NCBI GenBank assembly: GCA_037954665.1 | Contig: JBBMOL010000081.1 | Span: 728,313-792,312 of the forward strand | Direction of reading: 5' to 3' | DNA length: 64,000 nucleotides | Origin: Laguncularia racemosa | Taxonomy: Eukaryota > Streptophyta > Magnoliopsida > Myrtales > Combretaceae | Shown here: positions 1 to 11,003 of the stretch, piece by piece | Numbering within the stretch: position 1 is the first letter of the stretch | Layout of the letters: each line of letters starts with the position of its first letter | Program-made: the position numbers and the translations under genes | Notes under the pieces: generated by a model | What the model was told of the DNA's origin: nothing | The model's database searches: none | The model's input: only the letters and a program-made list of their open reading frames with translations

Positions 1-540
1 AGCCATGATATTAAAAGGAGAAGGTCCACAATAAGAGGTGGATAGCGCTAATGAAGAGGAAGAGGGAAAAGAAAAATTGGAGGTAATTGACGAATGTCTT
101 GTTAAGTATCAAAATAATGAGGAAACTATAGTATATACTGAGTAGGGATACTACTTAGGTATAGTAATAAGGAGAGCCTTAAGTGTAACCTTATACGATG
201 AAGAGGAATAGAGAGAGAATTTATTACACATAGGATGAAGGTAAAAGTGCTTTACATGTCAACCAATAAGCATTACAAATTGCATTAGTTACATGAGAAA
301 AGTATTTTACATGTCACACAACAAGTATGTGTACTAACTGCAATTGGGGATAGATATGAAGATGAGGTCCTCTATAATGTGCTACTCATTTGTACTTCCC
401 ACACCTTATTAGGTTGAACCTATTTTTTTTACCAGTGCATGCTCTATAATGGGCACTATAATACTTGCACATTCTAAAAGGATGGTAAGGTCATTCTACA
501 CCTAATGATGCCTAAAGAAGTATAAGAGGCTCAAGCATAG
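1..540 (+). pseudogene. Gag-protease remnant of element A
   Basis: Conceptual translation, with several stops and frame changes, follows the end of gag and the aspartic protease region of plant Ty3/gypsy polyproteins. It shows an acidic segment, then a QVC-type block, an RYEDEVL-type block near 355-375, and a KDGKV / MPKEV block near 480-520 that usually precedes the reverse transcriptase. The catalytic DGGSC-type motif is not recognisable. No functional start is present; the reading enters from outside the window. The nearest relative in the window is the protease of element B (3260-3760), which has the same block order. Confidence 0.6.
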
Positions 541-644
541 ATCACATGAACTTGAAGATAAACTCTATTCATGAGTCAATGTTAGTTGGAGTGGAGCTTG
601 AGTTCAAACGAGCCACTATACTAACTTTTGATTAAGAAGCTACT

Positions 645-974
645 AGTATGGATGAGTTACCAAAGGAAGTGAAGGGTTTATTCCAAGAACTCTAGGACTT
701 GTTTCCTAAGGAGTTACCAAGTGGGCTACCTCCCTTTAGAGGAATTGAATATAACATTGATCGATAATTCGAAGAGACTCTATTGAATTGACCAACATAT
801 TGCTTGAACATTGAGGAAGCTAAAGTGCTCCAACGATAAGTAGATGAGCTGATCGATAAAGGGTATGTTAGAGAGAGCATGAGCCTTTGTGTTATGCTAG
901 CATTATTGGTAGTAAAGAGGGATAGAACATGGAGGATGTGCATTAATAGTTGAGCCATCAACAAAATTACTATT
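645..974 (+). pseudogene. Reverse transcriptase N-terminal part, element A
   Basis: The conceptual protein contains LFPKELPSGLPPFRGIEYN (from about 696), then the block RQVDELIDKGYVRES and a degraded form of the CVDSRAINKIT block, all diagnostic of the fingers region of plant Ty3/gypsy reverse transcriptase. Stops and frameshifts occur throughout. The reading stops at 974, exactly where the LTR of element B begins; the polypeptide resumes at 4592. Its role would have been copying element RNA into cDNA inside the virus-like particle. It is non-functional. Confidence 0.85.
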
Positions 975-1558
975 TGATGGGAACCAAATCACGACCATTA
1001 TAACTTCGTTCGATGTGGGAATCAAATCATAAGAGCCGGAGGTAGACACCTTTAAGCCGGTCATAAAGGCAGGCGACTTACCTTTAGACTGGCCATTTAA
1101 GATCGGTGGTGTGGAGATAGGCCAACCATTAAGGCTAACGACTTTAGCACCTAAGCCAGCCATCTAAGCTGGCAGTGTACTATTCAAGGCTGGTGGCTTA
1201 TGTAGGCAAACTGGTTGATTTTTGTGGCTTTTTGCATTTTGTTTCCTTTTGCTATATATAGGTTGTAATGTAAAGATTTTGGGACTTTTTGGAACCTTTG
1301 AGAAATTACATATTGAAGTTGATCTTCATTTTACTCTTATCAATCTGTTAGATTGTAGCGAGTAACAGTATTGGATTGTTGTGCGTCATATCAACAAATC
1401 CATAATAGGATTATTCTCTTGTTGGTGCGTCATATCTGGTAAGGGTTTAGGGTTTATTTTATGTTATTGTTTGTTATTTGATTGTTGGATTCGATTGCTG
1501 TGGATTGTCGCCTTTGGAATTAGAATCATTTGATTATATAATCATTTGTAGCACATCA
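975..1558 (+). repeat. 5' LTR of element B
   Basis: A direct repeat of 3983-4586 starting TGATGGGAACC and ending GTAGCACATCA. A TATA-like TGCTATATATAGG at about 1250-1262 is the likely core promoter. The U3 part (about 1040-1200) holds several short phrases around GGCCATTTAAG / CTTAGGCTGG in both orientations, absent from the rest of the element. Small substitutions and indels separate it from the 3' copy. Confidence 0.9.
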
Positions 1559-1563
1559 TCTTT

Positions 1564-1575
1564 TGGTATCAAAGC
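1564..1575 (+). other. Primer-binding site of element B
   Basis: TGGTATCAAAGC starts five bases after the 5' LTR. It differs by one base from TGGTATCAGAGC, the usual plant site complementary to the 3' end of initiator tRNA-Met. It marks the start of minus-strand DNA synthesis and fixes the element orientation as plus. Confidence 0.85.
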
Positions 1576-2017
1576 TTAGATTAAGATAAGGGATTATGAC
1601 TATTGAAATTCCTTTGACAAATTAGGGTTCTTGAGATTGGGAAATAGTGTTATGGTAGATTGTTATCGAATTGAGGTTGTGCGTGGATTGTCAAATTTGG
1701 GTTATCTTGTTGCTGTGCAATTTAATTTGGGTTTGTTCGTGGAATTCATATCCAATTGAAATTAAGGTTTCTTCCATAATTGTTGTTGTGGGTTGTGCGA
1801 TTCTATTGTCGTGGGTTTTAGATTTTATTATTGGATTGATTAATAGAATTAGGGTTAGTTGCTATTTTTGTTATTTGTGTATCCTAGTTATATTATTGTT
1901 GTGTTGGGTTTTGAGCTAAGGCTCGAGTAGAGGTTGTAATTGGGATTATGTCATTGGGGATTATTATAGTCATTATGATTTGTGAATTCTATGTTGAGAT
2001 TACAAATTTTGTTGAGT

Positions 2018-3190
2018 ATGTTGAACGACAGTATTAATGGAGGAATTGAGAATGAGACCAATAGTTAGGTTAGAGCAAGAGTTCAAGGTCGTTGTGCTGT
2101 AGGTGGAAGAAGAACTTTAGAAGAACAACTACAGGATCTAGCCACTATGGTTGCTAACCTAGCCACTAAGGTCGATAAGATAACCTTACCCTAACAACTA
2201 GTGGCAAATCCACAGGCACCCCTACCTAGGGTAGCCCTTAATGCTATGGGTAGAGAAGGAGTCGTGGGAGGAAACAGGGATAGATAGGTTGGAAGAGAGT
2301 ATTAAGCTTATAGAGAGGAGAGAGATGATAACTTTGGGGATGAACTTTATCATAACCATGAGTCCAGACCACCTAGGGGTTTGGAATATGTAAAATTGTA
2401 AATGCCTTAATTTGCAGGAAGGGGGTCTGTAGATGATTACCTTGACTGGGAAGATAAGGTAGAAGGACTCTTCAAGTGCTATGAGATCAATGAGCATACA
2501 CGAGTTCGTTTAACAGCAGTTGAGTTTACAGGTTATGCTGTCTTGTGGTGGAAGAACATTGTGGCTAACTGGAGGAGAGATGGGGATGCTGAGATTCATA
2601 CTTAGCAGGAGATGCAAGCTTGAACTATTCATGCGTCTCTAGGCCTTGAGACAGGGATGTAAAACTATGGATGAATATGTCTAAGAATTTGAGGCGCTCA
2701 TGATTCGTTGTGGGGCCATTGAACATCCTGAGCAAACTATGGCATGATTTGTACTAGGGTTGGAATATGAAATTGTCTGTATAGTAGAGCTGCAACAATA
2801 TGATACACTTGATGAGGCCATCCAGTTAGCTTTAAAAGTTGAGAGGTAAAGGCGCTCTAACCCGTACTGAGCATGGAGTAATAGGTATGGATTCACTACT
2901 CAACTATATGGGTTGGATAGTCAATAGGTTGAAAAAGGAGGAATTGATAAGATTGTCGAAGCAAATGCAGTTGTTACTGATATTAGAAGGGAGATGGAAA
3001 TTTTTGGAAAGGGGAAAGTAGTTGCTAGGGCAAACATAAGACAAATAGTACCAGGGTCATCAAGTGGGAAGAATCATCAAACCCAATGCTTTAAATGCAT
3101 GGGCTTTGGACATATGGCTGCTCAATGTCCCAACAAAAAGGTGATGATTACTATGAAGATGGAAAGTAAGGATGGCAAGGAAGAGGTACT
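2018..3190 (+). pseudogene. Gag of element B (broken)
   Basis: The probable start ATG is at 2018 (MLNDSINGGIENE), matching the start of the gag at 63448 (MSNDNVNEGIGNE). Recognisable blocks are LEEQLQDLATMVANLATK, RPPRGLEYVKL, FAGRGSVDDYLDWEDKV and LWWKN, then a capsid-like helical region around 2640-2850. The zinc knuckle CFKCMGFGHMAAQC lies at about 3088-3129 and has the standard C-X2-C-X4-H-X4-C spacing. The frame is interrupted by stops, several of them TAG or TAA where relatives have Gln (for example 2066-2068), and by frameshifts near 2620. It would have formed the virus-like particle shell. Confidence 0.85.
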
Positions 3191-3259
3191 TGAGCTAATA
3201 GATTTATCAATAGTGCTAAAGGAATATTATGAAGATCTTAATGCTGAGGTACATGAGGA

Positions 3260-3760
3260 CAGGGGCAATGATCAATATCTGGCTATTAAAGTGTTGCGTA
3301 GGGTAATGACTACATCTTCAAATATTGAGGACATGCAAAGGGAAAATCTATTCCATATTCCCTGTAGGGTCCAAGGTAATCTTTGTACTCTTCTTATTGA
3401 TGGTGATAGTTGCACTAATGTTATAGTTGTTGCATTAGTAAATAGATTGCAACTAGTTACTACACCACATCCTAGGCCCTATGAATTACACTAATAGAGT
3501 GAACGAAATAGTTTGCATGTCACTCAGAGGGCTAAGGTTCCAATCAACATAGGGAAAAAGTACCAGGATGAAGTTGATTGCGGTATTCTCCTTATGTGTG
3601 CATCACATATATTATTGGGTAGGCCTTAGTTATTTGATAGGATAGTGCTATATGATGGGTTTAGAAACACCTATGTTTTTTAGAAGGATGGTGAAAGGGT
3701 TGTTTTAAGCCCTATATCACCAATTGAGGTGCATGAAGCTCAGGAGCAGATCAATAAAGC
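3260..3760 (+). pseudogene. Aspartic protease of element B (broken)
   Basis: It follows gag in the same open stretch (2994-3494). Seen are the AIKVLRRVM block, the cleavage-region block QRENLFHIPC, then the catalytic segment LLIDGDSCTNV. Relatives have DGGSC at this point, so the catalytic Asp is kept but the neighbouring Gly is changed. The later LLGRP flap-region motif is at about 3614-3630 and a KDGERVVLSPISPIEVHE block ends the domain near 3735. After it comes about 200 bp of basic sequence leading to the 3' LTR, with no polymerase. Two stops after 3490 separate the halves. Confidence 0.8.
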
Positions 3761-3982
3761 CATTAACAGGAAGTATTTATTAGTAAAAAGGAAGAAACTA
3801 GGAGACAACCTAAATAGAGTGAATCTGCTATAGGAAATTCAGAAGTCTTCAAGGTAGCCACGACTTCAGGACAACAAACATTTGCAAACAAAATTTTGTA
3901 ATCCAAGGGATTCTAAAAAATGCACATCTAAAACAGAGGAACCATCAGATTTGAGGACAAATCTTCCACAAGTCCAAGGAGA

Positions 3983-4586
3983 TGATGGGAATCAAATCAT
4001 GACCATTACAACTTCGTTTAACGTGGGAATCAAATCATAAGAGCTAGAGGTAGACACCTTTAGGATGGCCATAAAGGCTAGCAACTTACCTTTAGACTGG
4101 CCATTCCAAGCAGGTGGCGTGGAGATAGGCAGGCCATCTAGGCCAGTGGCTTTGGCACCTAAGCTAGCCATTTAGGCTGGTGGTGTACTATTTAAGGTCA
4201 GTGGCCATGCCTTATAAGCCAACGGCTTATGTAGGTGAATCGGTTGATTTTTGTGACTTTTTGCATTTTGTTTCCTTTTGCTATATATAGCTTGTAATGT
4301 AAGGATTTGGGGACTTTTTGGAACCTTTAGGAAATTACATATTGAAGTTGATCTTTATTTTACTCTTATCAATCTATTAGATTGTGGTGAGTGACAATAT
4401 TGGATTATTGTGTGTCATATCAACAAATTCGTACTAGGACTACTCTCTTGCTAGTACATTATATCCGGTAAGGTTTAGGGTTTATTTTATGTTATCATTC
4501 GTTATTTGATTGTTGGATTTAATTACTATGGATTGTCGCCTTAGGAGTTGGAATCATTTGATTATATAATCGTTTGTAGCACATCA
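3983..4586 (+). repeat. 3' LTR of element B
   Basis: The second copy of the B LTR, beginning TGATGGGAATC and ending GTAGCACATCA, followed by the CTCTT target duplication. It carries the same TATATATAG box (about 4281-4291) and the same GGCCAT-rich U3 segment, here with extra phrases (4060-4240) that account for the 20-bp length difference. Confidence 0.9.
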
Positions 4587-4591
4587 CTCTT

Positions 4592-5080
4592 AAGCATCGA
4601 TACTTGATTTTAAGGCTTAATGACATGTTTGACAAGTCACATAGAGCTTGGATCTTCTCCAAGATTGATCTAAAGAGTAGGTATCATCAGATCCAGATAA
4701 GGTTAGGGAATGAAGGAAGACAACCTTCAGGACTTGCCACAAATTGTACGAGTGGATAGCCATGCCATTTAGGTTAATCAATTCCCTAAGCACCTTTATG
4801 AGACTAATGGATCATGTGCTGTGGGTTCTACTAGGTAAATGTATGGTGGTTTATTTCAATGGTATCTTGGTTTATAGTAAAGACTTGTTTGACCACATTA
4901 GTCATCTCAAAGTTATATTTGAATAATTAAGAACATTTTGCTAATCTAAGGTGATATTCTTAAGTTTTATTGTATTTAGCAAAGGAATTAGGGTAGATGA
5001 TGAGAAGGTTAAAGTTGTGGTTAGTTGGTTAACACTATAGAATGTACTTGAGGTTAAAAGTTTCCATGGGCTATCATCAC
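4592..5080 (+). pseudogene. Reverse transcriptase C-terminal part, element A
   Basis: Continues the reading broken at 974. It shows IFSKIDLKSRYHQIQIR, then YEWIAMPFRLINSLSTFMRLMDHVL (the usual MPFGLSNAPSTF block, degraded) and a catalytic-site segment VVYFNGILVYSKD at about 4846-4884. Active relatives have two Asp residues at the catalytic turn (F-D-D); here codons 4858-4863 read Asn-Gly. The enzyme would be inactive even without the surrounding stops and frameshifts. Confidence 0.85.
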
Positions 5081-5640
5081 TTATAGGCACTTCATCCAGA
5101 ACTTTAGCACCATTGTAGCACTACTTACCGAATTAACAAAGAAGGGAGAGGAGTTTAGGTAGTCTGAGTGAGCCTATAAAAGCTTTAAAGAGATAAAAAA
5201 GAAGCTTACCATTGCTCCACTACCTGCTCTCCTCAATTTTGAGAAGGTATTTGAGCTGGAGTGTGATGTGTCAACTGTTGGAATAGGAACTGTGTTGATG
5301 CAAAAATGATGACCCATCACTTAAGTGAAAAGCTTAATAGAGTGATGTTGCATTCAATTACTCAACATATGTTAAGGATATTTGCTCCTTAGTGGAAGCA
5401 CTCATTGTTTAGCAACATTATCAATTGCCTTAAGAGTTTGATTAATGCTAACCACGAGTCACTTAAGTACTTGAGAGGTTAGCAAATGCTATCACGAAGA
5501 CAAGCGAAGTGGATCAAGTTCTTTGAGACCTTTTTGTATGTCATTAAGTATAATGCTATGAATTCAAATGTAGTAGCTAATGCCTTATCAAGAAGGCATG
5601 TGCTAATTACTATGCTATAGACCGAGGTTTTAAGCTTTAG
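5081..5640 (+). pseudogene. RNase H remnant, element A
   Basis: The conceptual translation gives KSFKEIKKKLTIAPLPALLNF, then FELECDVSTVGIGTVLMQ, corresponding to the connection region and first catalytic strand of the Ty3/gypsy RNase H (relatives have ECDAS). The segment ends in NVVANALSRRHVL at about 5566-5607, the conserved ADALSRR block. Several frame changes interrupt it. After this block the sequence moves to integrase C-terminal material within about 150 bp, so the integrase core was deleted. Confidence 0.75.
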
Positions 5641-5749
5641 AATGATGATCAAGTAGCACAAACAAGATGACAATTTTGGGCTTATTGTGGCAAAGTGTAA
5701 ATCTGGAATGATAGCAACCTAACCCTCCCTATGGGCATGATTTTCAACT

Positions 5750-6130
5750 CAAGATTGAATGAGGAAAGCTCTAGTGTTGTTTATCGAGTTCAAGGGATTG
5801 AGCAATTTCATTGGAAGGTGTTTAAGTAGCTCACCAAATACATAGCTAGGCAACAAGAGCTTAGAAATTGAGGGAGAAAAGTCATGAAGTTTAATTCAGG
5901 ATGCTTAGTATGAATTCACCTCAATAAGGATAGTTTTCCTAACTGTAGGGTGAATAAGCTATCACCCTAAGCAGATGACCTTTAAGGTCCTTTAGAAGAT
6001 TAATGGCAATGCTTATGAACAAAACTTACAGGATGGTTATGGAGTGTCTTCAACTTTCAATGTTAGTGACCTAACTCCATATGTGGTGGAGGGGAGTCTT
6101 TATGAAGAATACTTAGATTTAAGGTCAAAT
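5750..6130 (+). pseudogene. Integrase C-terminal tail, element A
   Basis: The readable segments are MKFNSG and LNKDSFPN (the KFNPGDLVWIHLRKDRFP region of relatives), then QMTFKVL.INGNAYE and VSSTFNVSDLTPYV near 6045-6090. These match the C-terminal part of plant Ty3/gypsy integrases. The HHCC zinc finger and the D-D-E core are absent. The polypurine tract AAGGGGA follows at 6144-6150. Confidence 0.7.
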
Positions 6131-6150
6131 CTTCAGCACCCTTAAGGGGA

Positions 6151-6900
6151 TGATAGGAATTAGACCACTTGTCTTATTACTTGAGTTAAGGCATGTGAAC
6201 TTTAGAACTTAACTTGAAGACTTATCATTAATAAACTAGGTATGGATGAAGCCAACTTCTTTGATGGGTTTCACCTCAAATACTTGCTAAGTTATGGTTA
6301 ATCTCTTGCCATTGTTCAAGCTAAGGAGACATAACTAAGCTTACCTTAGGAACCTCAATTGAATAGACCTCAAAGCCTTGACAGCTTAAAGTAGCTTGCC
6401 CTACCACTCACGGATCTATCCTAAAACGGACAAAGCTGTCACCTAACCTGCTTTCTTTAGGACATACTCTTGTCAACTCAAATGAATGCTCCCATTTGAT
6501 CAGAATGGTTTATCTTTTGCGCTAGGAGCATGTTTATTACCGAATTAACACGTGTTTTTGACATCTGATAGTTATACGTGTTTTCATGAATATTCCTTTT
6601 TGTTTCTTTAAATTTTTACCCCTTTTGTATTGTATCAGAAAGGTATATTTGTTTTTAAATAATAGGATTTTCCCTTTATAACATTATAACATTAGGGGCT
6701 TATTATAAATAGTCCCTTTCATATGTAAGCTAGGTTTGATGATTGAATACAAATTTATTTTTGATCTCTTGTGAGTTTTAGCCCTTAAGATCTTGCTCTT
6801 ATCAATCTTTTTAGCAACTATGATGAGTATGCTTAGAATTGTTGCTTGTGCATCACAACAAGTAGCCTTTCCTACATCATGTGAGCTTATAGATGCATCA
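6151..6900 (+). repeat. 3' LTR of element A (right border uncertain)
   Basis: It begins TGATAGGAATTAGACC directly after a polypurine tract, the expected position for a 3' LTR. A TTATAAATAG box lies at about 6703-6712. The terminal CA could be at 6880 (CCTACATCA) or 6900 (GATGCATCA); no second LTR copy is in the window to decide. The minus-strand ORF over 6684-6974 has no recognisable domain and is taken as chance. Confidence 0.6.
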
Positions 6901-7587
6901 TATTTTGCAAGTAGCTCATGAAACCTAGCTAAGACCCTCTTTATGTTCCACTTATTAATCATTGATGACACCATAGTGAAAACCTAGCTTCTAGGCATAT
7001 CATAATTTGTTTTCTAAGAAAATATTTTTATTTAACATGTAATATCATATGAATAATAATAACTTCATTATTAATAATATATATCAACATTATATAAATG
7101 ATTGATAAAGTCAATAATTAAGCAATTAAAAAATTTTAAATGTGTCAAACAACTAATTTATATCTTAAGCTAATATATAGAATACATTTGGAGTTACCTA
7201 CGCACATATTTTTCAAGTCATGGTCATAAAATTTAAATAAATATTCTATTTAATAAATGTAGATAAAAAATTCTTTAAACATTATGCTATAATAAAAGAA
7301 CTTTTAGTTATAACTAAAGTATCATTATATTTTTTTCAAAATGGTTCAGTTTAGATTACCTTTCTAAGCTAACTATAAATTTTTGGTTTGATTTGGGTTG
7401 GAAATTATTCAAATCAACGTGCATAAAAACCATATTTTCAATTTAGTTTAGTTCAATTTAGTTGGTATTTTTGCCCACTCCTAGTGTAGAGTTATTAGGT
7501 AAGGTAACATTTTATGTCTAGTTAGTTGATTTCATGAGATAGGATTGTATATGGAATAATTTGTCCCATTAACACATGGTAAGTATA
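6901..7587. other. Unassigned AT-rich spacer
   Basis: Very AT-rich sequence between the LTR of A and the left border of C. I see no ORF of note, no repeat boundary and no RNA gene. Confidence 0.6.
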
Positions 7588-9053
7588 TGGTATCAGCTTA
7601 TCTTACCATTTTAGACCTATAAGTAGGTGCATCTAACGATTCTATAGTATTGTAGATATTGATATCGAGTGTCGATCCCACAAAAATTACGATTACTAGT
7701 AATTACCTTTTTTCTTATTATCTAATATAAAAAATTGAGTGGAGTGGTAAAATCAAACAACAAGTATTTAAAAGAGAACAATAATTATTAAAAGGGTATA
7801 TAAATATTGAATCCCCCTAGAACTACTATTGCAATTAATTAACTATTATTCAACATTATTATTGTATTCATGGACCATGACAATTTCTAATTTGAACTAA
7901 TAGCTCTCTTGAGTCTACTAATTCCTAATTTTAGGTTAATTGATTAGAATTTCTTCCTAATTAAAACCTTTAGAATTGCATTACATTTGATCTATGAACT
8001 CCGCTATTAGATTTGACCCTAATGCGAAAGATTTATGTCATCTTATCTCTAGGATTGTGTGTAACTCATTTCAATTATGTTGGATCTATTCCAATATAAG
8101 ATCTCTCAATCTCTAAATAAGAAATCAAACTTCAACTAATGTGCTAGCAATATTAAATTGAAAACAATGAAGAACACATAATTGGATCATAAGAATAACA
8201 AATAATTCATTGAATAATAAATCAAAAAATTATATATTCATTCTAGGGTTTATCATACCTGAGTACAAAAGAAAGTTTAAGCTAAAAATATATGGAATCT
8301 AAAAGCGATAATATAAAAATAGTGCACAAAGAAAAGTCTCAAATAAAAAATAATATTAAAAATGTTTTACTATACTCCAATCAATCTACAATTTTCTCCC
8401 CATTCTACTGGAAATTCATACTCCTTATATAACTATCAATTTCTACCCTTTTAGGGAAATTTTAGTTTCCAAAAAAAAAAATATCGAGAATCTTCATAAA
8501 CTAGGAAATATTAATTCAATAGGTAGTAACGACTTCTCTAGATTTTAAGAAACTAAGTTACTCTTGAAGAAAATCAAATCATCAGGATGAATTGCACTTT
8601 TGGGAAGTGAAATTGAGCTTAGAAAATCAATTTCAAAAAGTTGAGTTTTGGCTTAACATGGTTATAGCACGATTGTGCTATTACTTGTATACCATTTTAT
8701 TTCAAATATATCACAAAATTGCCTTCAACACCCCCTCTGACATGAGTTTATTCTTGCTTAGGTAATTTTATATGGTTACTTGCATTGCTTTTCCAAAATG
8801 AACTACCCTATTCTATTTTGCAAGGCCTTAGACACGGCCATGCTCTTCACCATGTCGTGCTTTTAAATTTTGTAAAATTGATGTTTTTGCTTCCAATTTC
8901 ATGTAATTCGTCTATTAAATCATAAATTACATTTCAAAGCTCTGAAATCAAAATAAAGAGTGATTAAGTGAAATATCCATCCAAAATATAAGAGATTTAA
9001 ATAAAAGATTATTATAAATGTTACAAATAGTAAGTACTTTATAATACTTATCA
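7588..9053 (-). repeat. 3' LTR of element C
   Basis: Aligns along its length with 23690-25140 and with the LTRs of element M. The shared landmark is the segment around GATATTGATATCGAGTGT (7655-7672). The right edge ACTTATCA (minus-strand TGATAAGT) ends at 9053, followed by purine-rich sequence on the minus strand. CACGG/CATGC-type phrases occur at 8670-8870. Confidence 0.8.
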
Positions 9054-9553
9054 GATTTCCCTACACTTAAACCTTTGTTTATCCTCAAGTAAAGATAAAC
9101 CTTTAAAGATCAAGGATAAATTTTTTTTCTTAACCAATTACCTTAGATAACAATCACAAAATTCGTACATAAACAAATTGCATTCATCACATAATTGTTT
9201 ATCCTTAACATCCTTTTTACCTAATCATATTTAGTGTACTACAAATACTGAAATCTAAGTTCAAAAGTTAATATATACAATACAAAAGTTTGTCATGCCA
9301 TTCAGACAAAAATTTATAAATCCATAACCATACTAAACATTATCTAATTAAGAAGAAGGTTTTTAAAATTTTGTCCACTTAGCTAAGGTATATACTTCCA
9401 CTTTTCCATCCCTTTGAGTACTATGATGTCCAATAAAAGCTTCTCTCCATCTATCCCATGAAAATCCTTCCTTAAATTTGTTATAATTACTAGGAGAGTT
9501 TTTTTTTTCCTTAAGTAGCATGGAATAATTTCATCGGACGGTAAGTCCCAAAC
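9054..9553 (-). other. Noncoding 3' interior of element C, left of the D insertion
   Basis: Noncoding, homologous to 52500-53005 of element M (landmark AAAGATAAACCTTTAAAGATC at 9092-9112, with AAAGATAAGCC in M). It stops at the target site of D and resumes at 20360. The minus-strand ORF 9383-9568 has no known domain. Confidence 0.75.
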
Positions 9554-10085
9554 AAGATTGTAATACATGAATTTTTTTTACTGTTTATTAATTATGTAAT
9601 ATTGGTATTATTATAAAGAGCTAAGGACGAGGATGGAAATTATAAAAGTTAAAAGGGCAATTTGGACATTTCACGATGGAGAGTATTTATTCTCAAATGA
9701 CCTAAAGTTCATCCTTTTCCCTCTTTACAGTAACATAGTAGATAGAAATACTCTCTAAACAAAACCTAAGACAATAAAAGGAGATGGTGTGACCTAATTC
9801 CAATTTCGAAGGTAAGGGATCTTGCATGAATTTCAGTTGAGGATTAATAGAAATTGTGGTTATAAGCATCGATTTTTCATGCAGAAAATGAGGTTGTGAA
9901 GGGATGAAATAGAGCAAAGAATCGACGATATGAGAGGATTCAACTCATAGGAAATTTGAAGTATTCTAATTTGGTTCATTTATCTATAATAAGATGTTTT
10001 AGGAACTTAGTTAAGCTTAAGAATAGGAAGGATGAGGTTTTTGATAAATTGAAGTAAGAGAAATAGGGTTCGAGGGGATTTCTGA

Positions 10086-10390
10086 GGGTAGCACGACCTA
10101 TCAACACGGTCATGTTTCAATCGTGTTGAAATGGAAAAGTACATCGAGAGATATATCGCCTCCTAACACAGTCGTCTTTTGCTCATATTGAAATGGAAAG
10201 GTGCACCTAGAGATGCATGACCACTTAACACGGTCGTGTTTAGACCATGTTAAGTAAGGGTAACACGACTTCGCAAGATGGTCGTGTTTAGGCCGTATTA
10301 AAACTAAGTTTTGCACCAAGAGATACACGACCCTTAACACGGTCGTGCTTCAGCCCGTGTTGAGCTACACGATCCCCAACATGACCATGT
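10086..10390. repeat. CACG-CGTG motif array in the 5' LTR of D
   Basis: About eight imperfect copies of a phrase centred on AACACGGTCGTGTT, each often preceded by ACACGACC and an A-T-rich gap; for example 10108, 10236, 10273 and 10336. Each core is close to a perfect palindrome. The 3' LTR has the same array at 18041-18350, more eroded (CACG to CATG and TACG to TATG changes). Confidence 0.8.
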
Positions 10391-10849
10391 TAAATAAAGT
10401 ATAACATAATTCTATGTTTGTTTAACTTCAATTTAAACTAATTTCTATGCAACCTAGATAGCTAGTAAGACCTTAGAGAAACTAAATGAATAAGATTAAG
10501 AAAATTAAGAATGATATTAATCTTAGTTTGAATGCTAAGAAGAGCATGTTAATGTGTACGGATTTCCAATTAGGTTAAGTCTAAGACCAAGAATTGCTTA
10601 AGGCTAGGATCCAAAGTACATGTAACTTGTGTGTTGTTTTATATTTATTTACATTAGTATATGTGCTTGAAATTGATTAAGTAAATGATTCCATTTAAGT
10701 GTTTAAGTGACATGTTGTATGAAATTGGCTCGGCCTAGGGGCCTCTAGTGGCAGATCCCTTGAGAGCACCCCAATGATCTTTATATGACGTTGTCCCTAG
10801 TGGAGTTGTGCTTAGAAATGATTTGGGTTGGATGTTGTTTAAGCATTTA

Positions 10850-11003
10850 AGTGTATATTGGTGTGGGGCCCGTAGTGGCAGTTCCCATCACCAGGTTTAA
10901 GGTTTAAGTGGACATAGGTATGGGGGCCATAGTGGTAATTCCTATCACCAGGTTTAAGTGCACATGGGTGTGGGGCCTGTAGTGGCAGTTCTCATTACCA
11001 AGA
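10850..11003 (+). repeat. Three-copy tandem repeat in the 5' LTR of D
   Basis: The phrase GTGTGGGGCCCGTAGTGGCA and its variants recur at about 10861, 10918 and 10967, each followed by a TTCCCATCACCAGG-type block, giving steps of 57 and 49 bp. The 3' LTR keeps the three copies at about 18797-18956, so they predate insertion. Confidence 0.8.

Larger units (their letters stand above)
975..4586 (+). mobile_element. LTR retrotransposon B, gag-protease only, nested in A
   Basis: A 3612-bp element bounded by LTRs of 584 and 604 bp that begin TGATGGGAA and end GCACATCA. The flanking 5-bp duplications are CTATT (970-974) and CTCTT (4587-4591), one mismatch. A primer-binding site lies just inside the 5' LTR. 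The 2.4-kb interior encodes a gag with a zinc knuckle and a retropepsin-like protease; no reverse transcriptase, RNase H or integrase motif was seen between 3760 and the 3' LTR. This matches non-autonomous elements that keep gag, such as the published TR-GAG class. The gag is homologous to that of element H at the window end. Confidence 0.88.
1..6900 (+). mobile_element. Decayed Ty3/gypsy retrotransposon A (left end outside window)
   Basis: Remnant of an LTR retrotransposon whose 5' LTR and gag lie left of the window. In order it shows a protease remnant, the N-terminal half of reverse transcriptase, an inserted element (B, 975-4586), the rest of reverse transcriptase, RNase H, a short integrase C-terminal tail, a polypurine tract (6144-6150) and a 3' LTR beginning TGATAGGAATTAG at 6151. 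Removing B and one copy of its 5-bp duplication rejoins the reverse transcriptase reading across the break. Nearly all reading frames are interrupted and the integrase core is missing. The right LTR border is uncertain (about 6880-6900). Assignment to Ty3/gypsy rests on the domain order and on reverse transcriptase motifs. Confidence 0.85.

Noticed and set aside
1671..1919. 82-codon plus-strand ORF with hydrophobic segments after the 5' LTR of B
   Set aside because: It lies in the leader before gag and is not present in the leader of H; the hydrophobic content follows from T-rich DNA.
2222..2896. Minus-strand ORFs opposite the gag of B
   Set aside because: Shadows of the plus-strand gag reading, which has the zinc knuckle and the homology to H.
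10086..10390. Regularly spaced short repeats that could suggest a CRISPR-like array
   Set aside because: Units are imperfect, spacers are themselves similar, and the array is inside a plant LTR and repeated in its partner LTR.
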